Assembly (NCBI RefSeq): GCF_905163445.1
Contig: NC_053187.1
Location: forward strand, 17,531,001 to 17,595,000
Origin: Pararge aegeria
Taxonomy: Eukaryota; Arthropoda; Insecta; Lepidoptera; Nymphalidae
Direction of reading: 5' to 3'
DNA length: 64,000 nt
Each line of letters opens with the position of its first letter. The first letter of the stretch is position 1. Below are positions 32,286 to 44,000 of this stretch, piece by piece. The notes under the pieces were generated by a model. That model did no database searches, had not been told where the DNA came from, and saw nothing but the letters and a program-made list of their open reading frames with translations. A program made the position numbers and the translations under genes.

Positions 32286-32445
32286 GCTGCAAGACGCAAG
32301 AGTCTTGCAGGCTATGTCTTGTTCTTGCTCAAGTCTTGCACGGTCAGTCTTGGTCTTGGTCTTGCTAAAAATACGCGGTCTTGTTCTTGGTCTTGGTCTT
32401 GCAAAAACGCAAGAACAAGACCAAGACTGCAAGACCAAGACTGAA
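32286..32445. repeat. hAT right subterminal CTTG array
   Basis: AGAGTCTTGCAGG, two blocks of CTTGGTCTTGGTCTTGC in the same plus orientation as the left array, then inverted AACAAGACCAAGACTGCAAG just inside the right terminal repeat. Confidence 0.85.
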
Positions 32446-32459
32446 TTTGGGCAACACTA
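32445..32459 (-). repeat. hAT right terminal inverted repeat
   Basis: ATTTGGGCAACACTA, the exact complement of the left end. Confidence 0.95.
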
Positions 32460-32467
32460 GTTAGAAG
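32460..32467. repeat. Target site duplication, right copy
   Basis: GTTAGAAG follows the hAT right end. Confidence 0.95.
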
Positions 32468-32504
32468 TTATACCTCTTTGGTGAAACAAGATAAAAATCT
32501 TTAC

Positions 32505-32640
32505 AAAAATTTTATCTTTCGCCTTATTCTACATTTGTAGAAAAAACTACACTAACAATAGAAAAAAGGTATTTAATACATTGAAAGTTTTATCATAACG
32601 CATTATCTTGTTAAATAAAGTTTACTTGAATATAACAATA
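32505..32640 (+). repeat. Unclassified dispersed repeat, copy 1
   Basis: TTTATCTTTCGCCTTATTCT, ACTAACAATAGAAAAAAGG, TTGAAAGTTTTAT and TAAATAAAGTTTA are shared in order with 43436-43580. It is non-coding. Confidence 0.75.
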
Positions 32641-34199
32641 AAATTATTTCTTCATAATTAATGGACATAATAAACATAATTAAATTTGGAATACTAATTG
32701 ACTCAAGTTTCACGCAAAATTCAAATTAGAGATTTGTGTACAATTGAATCAATTCAATTGCTGGAATGAGCCCGCAGACTTTGACAATTGAAAGTGTACA
32801 ATGTCAAACCTTATAGCTAACTTCATCGTGTCGGTTTTTTGGGACGGTGCGCGCGCGCATCGTAAAAATTTACTCTCATAATTTTTCCATAACGCGCCAA
32901 TAGAAGTATAACATGAAAAAAGCACGGGTTCAAAAATATAAGGTCGATTCGGTTTATAAATCTTACTATTAAATAAAACCTGTTGCAGTAACATAGGCCT
33001 GGAAGACAGCAGATACACAAATGGTTCTAGTCTGTGTAAGGGCTTTGCTGATGTGTCCTAATATACCCTATGTTAGCACTAAGTTTGCGTGCACAATGGG
33101 GATATGTAATGTATGTAATATTTCAAATGTGCTTATAATCTAGGCCTACTAATATAACTAAAACAATTCAAACAAATACTACCGGATATTCCATGAGTTT
33201 ATATAACTTTTAAATAAATATAAATTTACTAACCATTGGTTTTATTTCCTTGCGATCGAAGTAAACATCAGGGATAAAACCCAGCGATCATCGATTTACA
33301 TAATACCGTCCCTCGCCTTTAATCGTTTGTGTGCGCCTCGCCTTGTTTTGTAATCTACAATTTTTTTAATGATATAACGATAAGGTATAATTGGTTCATT
33401 CTATTTTGACGTTACGATACTAAAAAGCGGCGCCTAAATTGCCTATTTGATTAATAAAAGTATTGAATAATATTTATAAAAACACGAAGCTTGGAATGAA
33501 TAACTTATTTGAAGTTGTTAATTAAAAATAATAAGTACAAAAAAGTTCTTTGCAAAATAAATGTTATGCATTATTCTACTAGATAAAGGAGCGCTAATCG
33601 AAGTAATGTTGTAATAGTAAATATTTCATTTACTTAAATGCACTCACGACTTTCAATTCCTTTCTTAGAACAACGCATTGAGAGCATTATTGTGAGCAAT
33701 ATGGCATAATGGACGCAGTGTAGCTATTATACAGTTGTGAGGCAAAAGCGTAGATAATCCTATTAAATGTAGCATTTCCCAAATTTTCTAATTGCTATAA
33801 AGATAATTTTAGTGTGGGGAGAGCTATTTTGTACGAACTTGCAAGTTTCCACGAAAGTTCTACAAATCAAAACAATATGAAGTTCGAGTACGTCTATTTT
33901 ACAGAATTTTTTGACAGGTCGAGCTTGTCAGTTTGTTGTCAGCGTTGACGGACTGCAGATTTTGATGTAAAGATGCTGGCAAGAAACTTACTTGTATGGA
34001 AAACTGAACAGGTACAATGGAGTATGTATGGATTCGTTCCATTTTGCAGTTAAATTGTACAAGTAGACATGTCAGACTTTTCCTTGAATAATAGCTTATG
34101 GTTAGAAATATTAGGCAAATATAAAAATATTAAGAAAATATTTATTTGATCATTCTATTATATTTCTAATTTAAAATGATTTTACTACGTGATAATAAT
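32641..34199. other. Unassigned AT-rich stretch
   Basis: No gene is seen. Minus-strand frames at 32749-33020 overlap one another in different phases and show no domain. Confidence 0.3.
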
Positions 34200-34204
34200 T
34201 ATGC

Positions 34205-34285
34205 AGTGTATTCCACGCTCTGACATTTCAAACGGTGCTATCTGCTGAAGTGCGACAGAACACTGCAAAACTATTCCGACGACGG
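34205..34285 (-). repeat. Family D-related fragment
   Basis: CGCTCTGACATTTCAAACG and GCGACAGAACACTGCAAAAC match the end of the duplicated unit at 5.6 and 5.88 kb. Confidence 0.55.
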
Positions 34286-34731
34286 TGTACCGCTTTTAAT
34301 AATAAGACCCTAATGCACGTTACACTAACGCCTAACAAATCAATGCCTAATCTAATTATTTTCCTAGGCATACGTCTATCTTTCACGATAGAGATTTCAA
34401 TAGAGCGTTGGTGAAATGTTTTTTTCTATTAGCACCACCTAAATCATTACACATCCAATTCAGGCGTTTTCTAGGTTTAGTGAAAATGGGCATAAGTGTT
34501 TTATAGAGTGTTAGTAAGGCTACCGACGATGACTTATTCCAGCTGCATGATTATTAAACGGTATAATGGAGTATCACGGAGTAAACTCACTGTTTCAGCA
34601 CACAGTGGCTTAGTTTTTGTCGTGGATGTGTAAGAATAGAATTGCCGCAATTTAAATAACTTTGTTGATTTTTTTGTGACTAAAATGGATATTTCTTTTA
34701 TGTTATATATTTCTATTAGGTATATAGAGGA
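34286..34731. other. Unassigned stretch
   Basis: No gene or recognised repeat is seen. Confidence 0.3.
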
Positions 34732-35076
34732 CTAGCGATTCCTTGCGAGTTCGTCCGCATATAAGTCTTGGACTTTTATTTACCACTTATATGCATGATT
34801 AAACTTTAACCGTTTATGCAGCGCACGTAGCGGACGCACTCAAAAGAAAAAAAACCCTGATTTTGAAACATTCTTTATTGGTGCTATGTTGCTATTGTTC
34901 TTAACGTGATGATATATTATAGCCTCATCTCTTCTAGTATCTCTTATAGTCTTCCTCGATAAATGGGCTACCTAACTCTGAAAGAATTTTTCAACTCTGA
35001 ATAAAACCTGAGATCATTGCGTTCAAGTAAGTAAACAAACAAACAAACTCTTCAGATTTATATATAAAGTATAAGA
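34732..35076 (-). mobile_element. Helitron-like non-autonomous element
   Basis: On the minus strand it runs from TCTTATACTTTATATATAAA via AAACAAACAAAC-rich and ATCTCAGGTTTTATTCAGAG segments, GCCCATTTATCGAGGAAGAC and ATGCGGACGAACTCGCAAGG to GCTAG followed by T. The 3' half is the common lepidopteran form. Confidence 0.7.
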
Positions 35077-36625
35077 ACTTTTTCTAATTATACCATAGAA
35101 AGGTTCGAGCTTCAGCAAACGGTGTTTTATTTAAAAGTAATATTCACGCCTGCCAAATTCTATACGGCAATGAAACTTATTGTCTCATTTGCAATTCGTT
35201 CGTATTGGATTGTAAACCTTTACGTGACGTGACCGCACGGGCTTTTGTTCGCAAGTATCGCAGTATTTTGATCACCATTATAATCATAGCAACTGATGGA
35301 CGTCCACAGATGTATTTCACTAATAGTTAGTATGACGTAAGAGATGATGTAGTCTAAGATGGTAGCGGTCTAGCCTGGTTGAGGTTATATAAGACTCATT
35401 ACTACCCCTTATAAAATTTAGCAATTAAGCCCTTATTAATTTTAGAAATTAGACTATAACGTATTAGAAACATGTAGGAATTTTCCAAATTTTACAGTTT
35501 CATACCTCCCTGTGACTTGTTTGATGACGTTTGCCCACTTAGTGGGACTTGGGAGGTCTGCTAGCGTTTTTCGGGTCACTGTTCTATACCCCGGTGCTCA
35601 TTGTGATTTCTCGCTGTGTTCAAAGTCAAGAGTGAATAACAAGTACATCGCTCAATTGCTTAAAAAGTCAAGAGTGAACAGGCAACCGGAACTGCGTTCC
35701 GAAACGAGTAAAAAAAGCGCTTTGATTTATATCCCCCTCCAGTCTTATGTGGGGTTATATAGGTAGTATTTACATTTGAGAAATTTAAATAAAATACGGA
35801 TTAGGTTACTCCAAAATAGGACATATTTAAATACAAAGTGCTGCGTTACTTGTTAATTATATACATGGTGTTCTGTTGGATACCATCCAGGAATTTCTTT
35901 TCTGACTTACTTCAAATTCTTCGTTCGAGTTTCTTAAGAAGTTCGTTTTTGTATCTATGTATGTTTCTTTCATAACATTAACTTTGGTTGAAATTGATTA
36001 ATTAAATTTCATTATTTCTTGACAAATAAAAAATATGTAAAAGAACTGGCATTTTATATAATAACACTATACGATGTATGTTTTGTGTTTTAGATGAAGT
36101 AAATTACCATTATACTAAAACAAAAAGTATTCAACTTTGAATATATAACATTCAACGTAATATATATGTTATGTTATAGCCCAGCATAAAGCAAAGTAAC
36201 TTTACTCAACTGTCCCTATTAAGTAATTCATTACAAGTTTTCTATTTCCATCTCTCCGTAAGGTTTCATAATAAATTCTCAAATAATTCTGGCACATGAT
36301 CATCCAGAGGCTAGTACCAACCTTGTTGTCCTAAGTTAACTCAAGACTTTAAGAACGTTAGAAGCAACGAGTTCACTAGACCAAATTCACTAAATATCAT
36401 CTCGTAAAGACTCGCTCGGGAAGCCGTGCGATCCAATGATGTCTAACGCCATGCAATTCATTCCAGCAGCCACGACCACTCCGTCAACAGTGCACGACTG
36501 AGAAGAAAGTATCACTGCTTGGCAAAGCTAGAAATAGGCAAGCAGAAAATTCTATGCATGTGTATCTAGAGATCTTCTGTTAGCTGCTATGCAGGATACC
36601 TGATATCGGTTACTCGTCAGCTCAT
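35077..36625. other. Unassigned stretch
   Basis: No gene is established. A plus-strand frame at 35512-35766 lies in a GC-richer patch containing the imperfect duplicate AGTCAAGAGTGAATAAC and AGTCAAGAGTGAACAGG; it may be a LINE ORF remnant. A family C phrase (AGATGATGTAGTCTAAGATG) lies at 35341-35360. Confidence 0.35.
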
Positions 36626-36793
36626 CATTGGCGTGCATAGGGTATGCACTGGGTATGCAGATGATATAAAATGAAGAAAAACTCAGTATGAGTTATAAAT
36701 ACTTCAGGAGAGGCATTATAAGAGTTATAAAAAGCCAGCATTCATAGCTCATACTGGAGATTTTCTTCCTTTCTCCCTCTATGCACGCCACTG
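36626..36793. mobile_element. hAT-type MITE (CAGTGGCG family), diverged long form
   Basis: The left end is CATTGGCGTGCATAGGG (third base changed) and the right end complements ATGCACGCCACTG. Flanks CAGCTCAT (36618-36625) and CAGCCCAT (36794-36801) differ at one base, so this is an older insertion. It is internally palindromic like the 10.6 kb copy. Confidence 0.82.
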
Positions 36794-37026
36794 CAGCCCA
36801 TCTCAGACTACTGATGGATTAAGACCTCTTAATTAGCACGCCTTCTTCTTGTACTGCTGGTGAGCTGCATTCAGTTTTACCTTGCTGCCTTGAAAATGTA
36901 ATCACGAACTGGTGGTCAGCTGACGCTTGTCCAGTACACGGTTGCCAATTCAGGCTCCACCACCTGTCCTCCGATATACGTGGCCAGCCCAACTTCTTAG
37001 AGCCACTTCCATTTAAACGATACCAA

Positions 37027-37081
37027 AAGTAGTGATAAAAAGTCGAACTGGAACCACCAGTTCGATTTTTTATCACTACTT
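37027..37081. repeat. 25-bp near-perfect inverted repeat
   Basis: Arms 37027-37051 and 37057-37081 pair with one mismatch around AACCA. The outer part reads AAGTAGTGATAAAAA. Confidence 0.85.
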
Positions 37082-37545
37082 CAGGACTCACTACAGGGCA
37101 CAGGTCTTCACTCAGAATATAAATAATAATAATATCAATCACACATCGCCATCTAGCACCAAAGTAAGCTTAGCTTGTGTTATGCGTGCTAAGATCACTG
37201 ATGAATAATTTATTTTAGGCATAATACACATTGCATATAAACGCCCAGACGCTGAAAAACATTGATGTTCATCACACAAATATTTTCCAGTTGTGGGAAT
37301 CGAACTAACGGCTTTAGACTCAGAAAGCGCGTCGCCGAATGAGAATGAGAAGGGTTTACGCTGCAGTAGGTACACCATTCTGGTCAAGTGCAGATTGGTA
37401 GTCTTCGTAACCTTTGGGAACATTAAATTGAATGCTGATGCTTTCCTTCGCCGTTAAAGAAAGTGATATTTAAGTTGCCGGGGCTTGAACTCGGTCCCCC
37501 TGAGAAGAGAGGCCGAAGTTTTACTCTCTAGACTATCTAACCTAA
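37082..37545 (-). mobile_element. SINE B interrupted by SINE A
   Basis: Reversed SINE B pieces (ACTACAGGGCACAGGTCTTC at left; GAGAAGGGTTTACGCTGCAG, GCCGTTAAAGAAAGTGATAT and GGCCGAAGTTTTACTCTCTA at right) flank a reversed SINE A at 37140-37335. Confidence 0.75.
37140..37335 (-). mobile_element. SINE A nested in SINE B
   Basis: CACACATCGCCATCTAGCAC through the reversed B box GGGAATCGAAC and CTCAGAAAGCGCGTCGCC. Confidence 0.8.
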
Positions 37546-37569
37546 TCTATCTAATCTAATTTAGATCTT

Positions 37570-37685
37570 GAAAGATAGTTAAAGCCTTTATTGCACAAAT
37601 TAAAAGCGAAAACAAGAAATAACAAAACAATAAAAAATACATATATATAAGATGCGCAAAGGCGGTCTTATCGCTTTAGATAATT
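37570..37685 (-). mobile_element. LINE 3' end fragment
   Basis: CCTTTATTGCACAAATTAAA at the left and AAAGGCGGTCTTATCGCTTT at the right match the reversed tail at 46.44-46.59 kb. Confidence 0.5.
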
Positions 37686-37985
37686 TTTCGAAACACCTCT
37701 ATATTCTAGAGACAGGTAATAGGCATTTTATTACATCCACTCATTTTAGCTCGTAACTCAGAGCAATGTGGATTATTTTCAAGTGACAAATAAACGATGC
37801 CGAATGAAGAAATTTCTTTGTTTTAGTTGAATTTGAATTGAATATTGAACAGGTTAACTAAATATGTATATTATCTATGTCAGATTCGGTATTCGGTTTA
37901 GTATCGGAAGTAGTCTTGAGCGCAGTAGTAAGCCTTTAACCTACTGAAGGATAAGTAAATAAATTTCTAGTGATTTTTATTTACA
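37686..37985 (+). promoter_or_regulatory. Presumed 5' flank and leader of the elongase gene
   Basis: No repeat is recognised. GTCAGATTCGGTATTCGG near 37880 has a TCAG-type initiator-like word, but no TATA box at a proper distance was confirmed. The transcription start is not determined. Confidence 0.25.
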
Positions 37986-38043
37986 ATGGCTTCATTATTT
38001 GACCAGTCATTATTACAAAATGGCAAAGAAAGCCATGATCTAT
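37986..38043 (+). CDS. Elongase exon 1
   Basis: Starts ATGGCTTCATTA, preceded by TTACA, and ends with one base of a split codon before the donor GTAAGTG. It encodes MASLFDQSLLQNGKESHDL. Another upstream start exon cannot be excluded. Confidence 0.75.
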
Positions 38044-41000
38044 GTAAGTGTTACAATAATATTATCACTCGCAACTTTCTTCTGCGCGTAACTTATGTTA
38101 TGTTAACGAATAATATATACATTTAAAATATCAATTAAATAATCGGAACTAACAGGATTTGAACCCGCATGATGACGTCAGAGTGGTACACGGTTATCCC
38201 CCCACCCCTCCTCTTCCCGTGAAAGTCGTACGAAGCGCCTAAGGGATTATAAGCCTGCCCGTCACCGGATCGGAGTGAGGCAGCGGAGCCGAGAAACGAA
38301 GAAATATTAACCTTCAATTGCATAAAATCTCCGCTCCTCTTAAGTGGACTGGGACTTTCGAGCTAGTTTCAAAAATCATATACAACCCGTAAGCGGGGAA
38401 ACAGGGCGGAGAATCACGTGCGGGGAAGCGCAGCGGTGAAATCGTAGCGTACGTACGGCCAAGCTCCGCATATTGATAAACACAGCAACTCCACTCCGTA
38501 TTACTTTCTCACTTCGCTCCGCAGCCTCGCTCCGCTCCGGTGGACTGGGCAGCCTTACGGAAAACGAACAGCAGTGTTATCTGTGCTACTACCGACTAAT
38601 AATAATAAGAATAATAAACTAAACCAGTATTATGAAAATTTAGCTTAATTTGCTATAATCCGCGAAAAGCAGGAGAATCTGTACGGTGTAATTTATAACT
38701 TTTCGGATACATTAAATTTGATATATTTATATAATGTAAATATGGACGATTGGCGCAGTGGGCAGCGACCGTGTTTTCTGAGTCCAAGGGTTCGATTCCA
38801 CAACTGGAAAATTGTTTGTGTGAAGAACATGAATTTCAGTTTTTCAGTTTTCATCCGTTGAATATTATATATATTTATGTATATTATTAATAAATAGCTA
38901 CGCTTACTTTCGAGCAAGATGGCGATGTGTGTATGGTCGTAGTACTTTTATTTATTTAATGATTATTCATTCTTGCTTGGACCAAAGGTATTAGGAAACA
39001 AATACGTCTAGTTTGAAGGGTACAAGTTAAAGCCAAAAGACGGGAATATATTCTTGTGCTTCGCTTCTGGATAGTTTTCCGAGAAGCGCTACTTTTCTTA
39101 ATCGTATTTTTTACTTCCAGCTACAATTCAAACATGGACATTTGAAGAAACATTTTTGGGTCTGGCGGTCGTCATACTATCATATTTATTTTTAGTACTG
39201 AGGTTGTTACCGAATTTCATGAAAAACAGAAAACCTTTTCAATTGAAGAACGCACTGCTGTTTTACAACATCTTTCAAGTTGCCTTCGCATCATATGCAG
39301 TATTTTTGGTGAGTACGGTAGATTGCTATAATAATAAAGGAAGGCAAATATAAATAATCAAAACTTGTTCTTTATGGATAAATCAATAAAATAGAAAATA
39401 TGAAAAATCGAAAAGAAAACTTTTGTTTTTAATTTTTAATAAATTGGATATAAATAATAGAAAATCAATCATAAGTTTGAATTGAATTTTTGCGTACTAT
39501 TAAATTCGTTGAGTGTTTAAGAGTCAAAAATTATAGATAATAATTTAGACTAAAATAAGATCACTAAATTAATCATAAAAAGTCTCGACCAGATTACTAG
39601 TACGTAATGTTACTGTAAGATAGTGATAACAAAAAAAAACCTGGCTAAGTTTGTTGTGGGCTCTTCTTGGACCAGGGCGCGTTCGGAACCCTGCTAGCTT
39701 CAGTTTTAAGTTAAAGAATGCAGTTATCATCATCACTAACATTAGTGTGACATGTTAAATGTATGAACGCTTTATAAGTGTCTGTAATAAGGTCTACGCG
39801 AATAAAACATTTTTTGAATTTGAATTTGATAATACATGTAGGTACCTCACGATCAGTAACAATTATAAAACACAATTGGACACACCGGATATGAGACGCC
39901 AAAATACTTAGGTATATTTTCGCATTTTGACCAACTTTAAAATTATTACAAGTAACCATCGTAAACGCATTTAAAATTACAGAATTAATTAAATTATAAA
40001 ATACTAATATTCAGTTATTATTTTATTTTCTTAATATACTTATACTAAGAAGCTTTTGCGTTTAAACACCTAAAAGTTACGAAAATATAAACAAAGTTAT
40101 GTAATTATCGTAATGAAATAGATTAGGCATGAACACGAATGTAAATGAATAAAAAATCCTTTATTTTTATTACCATTAATATCTTCTTATATTAGCAAAC
40201 GTAAACTTGCTCCAATATTGGCGAAAAGTTAAATAAAATCCATTAATTTCCTTTAAACTTAAAACTACCGTTAGCATACGTAAATATATTTCGAGATATA
40301 ATAAGCAGTTTTATGTACTGTTGGAAACAGAAATTAGGTATTTTCAGTCATGATTACGATATATTAAAAATTCCATACCTACTTATTATAAAATTAAAAA
40401 AAAAAAACAAAAAAAATCCAGTAGGTACTTAACGACAAATTTACATATGTATGTGCAAAAAAACTTGGTGAAATAAAAAGGTTTGCTAACTAAAAGAGGT
40501 CAAATAAATTTCGCGGAGGTTTGATTAAAATTAAAACCTACACTATCACTTTTAGTTACAAGGCACCCTAGCACTAAGTACTATTACTGTTTTCCTTGTG
40601 TTTTTTCTATTTTTTCTATTCTTTTCTATTCTAAATTCGTATGGTTCGCGGAAGATAATGAAAACTTAAAGCTAATGAAAACTTTAGAGCGCGGCTTGGA
40701 CACGGAGCGTTAGTATGTTTTGTGTTCTTCCAAAATATAGAAATTCTGTTTCTTGCTTATAACACGTTTCCAACAATATAGTCTTAGAAAAGTCATCATC
40801 ATCACATCAACCTATTACTATAGAGCACGGGTCTCCTCCAACAAAAAGAAGGGGTTAAGGCCTAAGTCCAAATCGTTGGCCCGGTGCGGATTGGTGGACT
40901 CCACATTCCTTTGAGAACATTACGTAGAACTCTCAGACATGCCGGTTTCCTCAGGATATTTTCCTTCACCGTTGAAGCAAGTGATATTTTAATTACTTAA

Positions 41001-44000
41001 AACGCACATAACTTGAAAAGTTATAGGTTTGTGATGGGATTCGAACTCGACCTCTTACCCAATGCGCTATCACCGCTTAGAAAAGTATTGTATCCTAATT
41101 AAACTAAAATACAACAAAGTTAGAATAGATCTAACAGTGTAAATTGGCAAATTGCCACATACTTATCATAACTATAAAATTATTATATATATATCACTAA
41201 AATAATGTCAGGTGCTGATTTTCATTTCGCTCCATCTGTAAGTTTGTCAGCCACACTGCTTCGGTGCACCTTCCTGTACCCTTTTAATTTCTAGTTATAG
41301 ATAAAAAATAGTTGGTAAATCCAAAAGTGCACGCCGCATAATCTCATTCATTACAATAAAATTGAGATTATTTGTTAATAATAATTAAACTTCATCTAAT
41401 TATACTGTGAAAAGTAATAGGCTTCTATTTTTCAAAATACTGCAGCCTATAAGAAAATAATCAACTCGATAAGTGAAGTATTTCGCTCGTTATCGTGACC
41501 AAAAGATACGGGATCCGCACATACAGACAGAAATTTTTTAAACAATTTTTTAATTAGTTAAATAATAAAAAGAATTTTAAAATATCATGAGTGTTAAAAA
41601 TAGTGTTTTTTCTCAACATTTGTCTATTTATATAGACTTATAAAAGCAATAAAGAAAAAAAAGGGACATTTTAAGATGGAGAATCACTCTGACAGTAATA
41701 CCCAACTCAACGCTTCGCTTATGAGGCGTGCAAAAATGATATAAAGATTTAAGTACCCTATATTAGGAAGAGTTGTGAATATTACTGGCAACTCGTATTA
41801 TTTTCCCTATTCTTTGATTAAATAATTGAATCCAAATTTTATTCCTAATTATTCCTGCTTGGTTTTACCTACTTGCCCTTTGCTTCGGAACCATTCTTGA
41901 AGCGCCTTAATTTGACATTTCAAACGTAGAGCGTTAACACTAATCTGGGTCACCACAATTCAAAACAGCTCTTGTGAAACGTTCGTAATTACATAATATA
42001 ATATAGTTTTACTGTGAGTTGGTGATGAACCTTTAAGTAAAGCTAATGAATATAAATTTAATAATTTAGCTGGTAAATAATGGTATATGATTATAATTAT
42101 AGTCTATGATTGGGTTCTTACAACCATCTCTTAAGTCATTATTATTTTTATATTATTGATCCATGTTTCAAAATTATAATACTTTAAATTTCAGAATAAT
42201 ACTGTTTTAAGCGGATAGTAGTAAGCCTTATGTGTGTAATTTAATTTAAGTGATTATTTTTTTCAGTATACAAGATATATTGTAAAACACGGCGTTATTA
42301 CAACTCGGTGCCCTAAAGGTGAAGACTTAAAAGCGGTAAGTCAAAAAAACAGTCTTTGTGGACTGCCTATAAAAGTTAAAACTAAATCCATGAAATTATA
42401 CACACTCTATACATATAGCTCGTGGGCAGCGTGCGGTGACGATGATACGAGTTTCCCGCATTTTGTTCACCAAAAAAAGCTAAGAAGCTTATAGAAGATT
42501 TCACTCCAAAAATCTAAATAGTGCTCTTATTTTAAAATGTTATGAAATTTTTAATGCGCCTGTTAATATTGTTAGAGCAATTGTTTGTTTGCACGCTTAT
42601 GCTAGCACGTATTATTTGTTTATAGACTTTTTATCTTCCAGGTTATTTCCGAAATCACACCATATTTTATAGCAAAGCACATCGACCTATTAGATACGGT
42701 ATTCTTCGTGCTCCGTAAGAAGGAGAATCAAGTTACTTTCCTCCATGTTTTCCACCACACACTCATGCTTACATGGGCCTGGTTTTACCAGCTGTATTAC
42801 CCTGCGGACCATTTCGTGGTGGTTGGGCTCATAAACAGCTTCGTACATGTATTGATGTACGCGTACTATGGGATTTCGTCATTAGGACCGGAGTACGCTA
42901 AATATGTTTGGTGGAAGAAGCACCTCACTAAAGTTCAGTTGGTAAGCCTTTGCACATTATCAGTGATACTGATTGTTATCAATGATATTATATTATTGCT
43001 TATTAAACTGAGGAACTGATAAAAAAAAACCTGGGGCTATTAAAAGAATGTATAAACGAGTAATAATTACAACAAATTAGATTAAATTAAATAATAAAAA
43101 TAAGCTATATAACATTAAAAATTAAAAGTATTTAAAAATAAAACAATAACCAAAAATTCAAATTCAAAATAATAATAAAAACAAAACATTCAAACATATA
43201 ATTAATATCCTAGATTACCTACTCTCTAATAACATTTTAATTTGCTTTTGGAGCTGAAGCGGCGGGTGTGAAATATGTCCAGTTCCGAATTACTATGAGT
43301 AAGGTCATTGAGCAAGCGTAGCGCACGAGTCAGTGCGTGGTCAATTTAGTTCTGCACCATGGTAAAGCAAACAAATGACGATGACGCGCACTGACATAGC
43401 CATCCGGTACATGCAAACCTATCGACCCTAACATAAAGAAATTTATCTTTCGCCTTATTCTGCGTTTGCAGAAAAAACGACACTAACAATAGAAAAAAGG
43501 TTTTTAATAAATTGAAAGTTTTATTATGACTTATATCTATTTAAATAAAGTTTATTTTAATATCACAAATAAAAACATTTTGGTGAATACAGTTATCAGT
43601 TATCACGCAAACATACGTAGAAGTCTTATATAAACGGGAGTAAACTTCTCCTATTCCATGTTCCCGTGCTTTAGCAGGTGGACACGTTAATTATATCCCC
43701 TGTCAGGGGATATAATCGGGGGATTTAATTTTTGTCTCCTGCCTGTGCTTAGCCCCGCTGGGGACTTAATTAATTTTTTATCCTCTGAAAAAAAAGAGCT
43801 GACTAGTCATTTGACGAGTAGCTTGCATTAAAAATTTTAAATCTTGTCCCACGGATAGATTAGGTTTGGCAAAGGATAAAATGTATGCCATAGATTTTAT
43901 ATAATTTCACTAGATTGCTATAAAACATTTTTCTTTTTTGAACTAAAGATAACTAAGTAACTATTTATTTTGTGCTACAAAAGATATAAACAAACCTCAA

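Larger units (their letters stand above)
28166..32459 (-). mobile_element. Complete hAT DNA transposon
   Basis: This 4,294-bp element is bounded by TAGTGTTGCCCAAAT (15-bp perfect terminal inverted repeat, then scattered matches) with identical 8-bp duplications outside. It encodes one minus-strand two-exon transposase with no internal stop or frameshift. Both subterminal regions carry CTTGGT/CTTGC arrays that are plausible transposase-binding sites, as known for other hAT elements. About 1.1 kb at 31159-32280 upstream of the gene would hold the promoter and includes a nested Helitron-like insert. Identical target copies and an intact frame suggest a recent insertion. Activity is inference. 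Confidence 0.95.

Noticed and set aside
28158..32467. Domesticated host ZBED gene rather than a transposon
   Set aside because: Intact terminal repeats and identical 8-bp target duplications bracket the gene, which is expected of a mobile element.
35512..35766. 84-residue frame as a small host gene
   Set aside because: The composition and the repeated SRVN words look like LINE debris, but no diagnostic motif allowed even that call.
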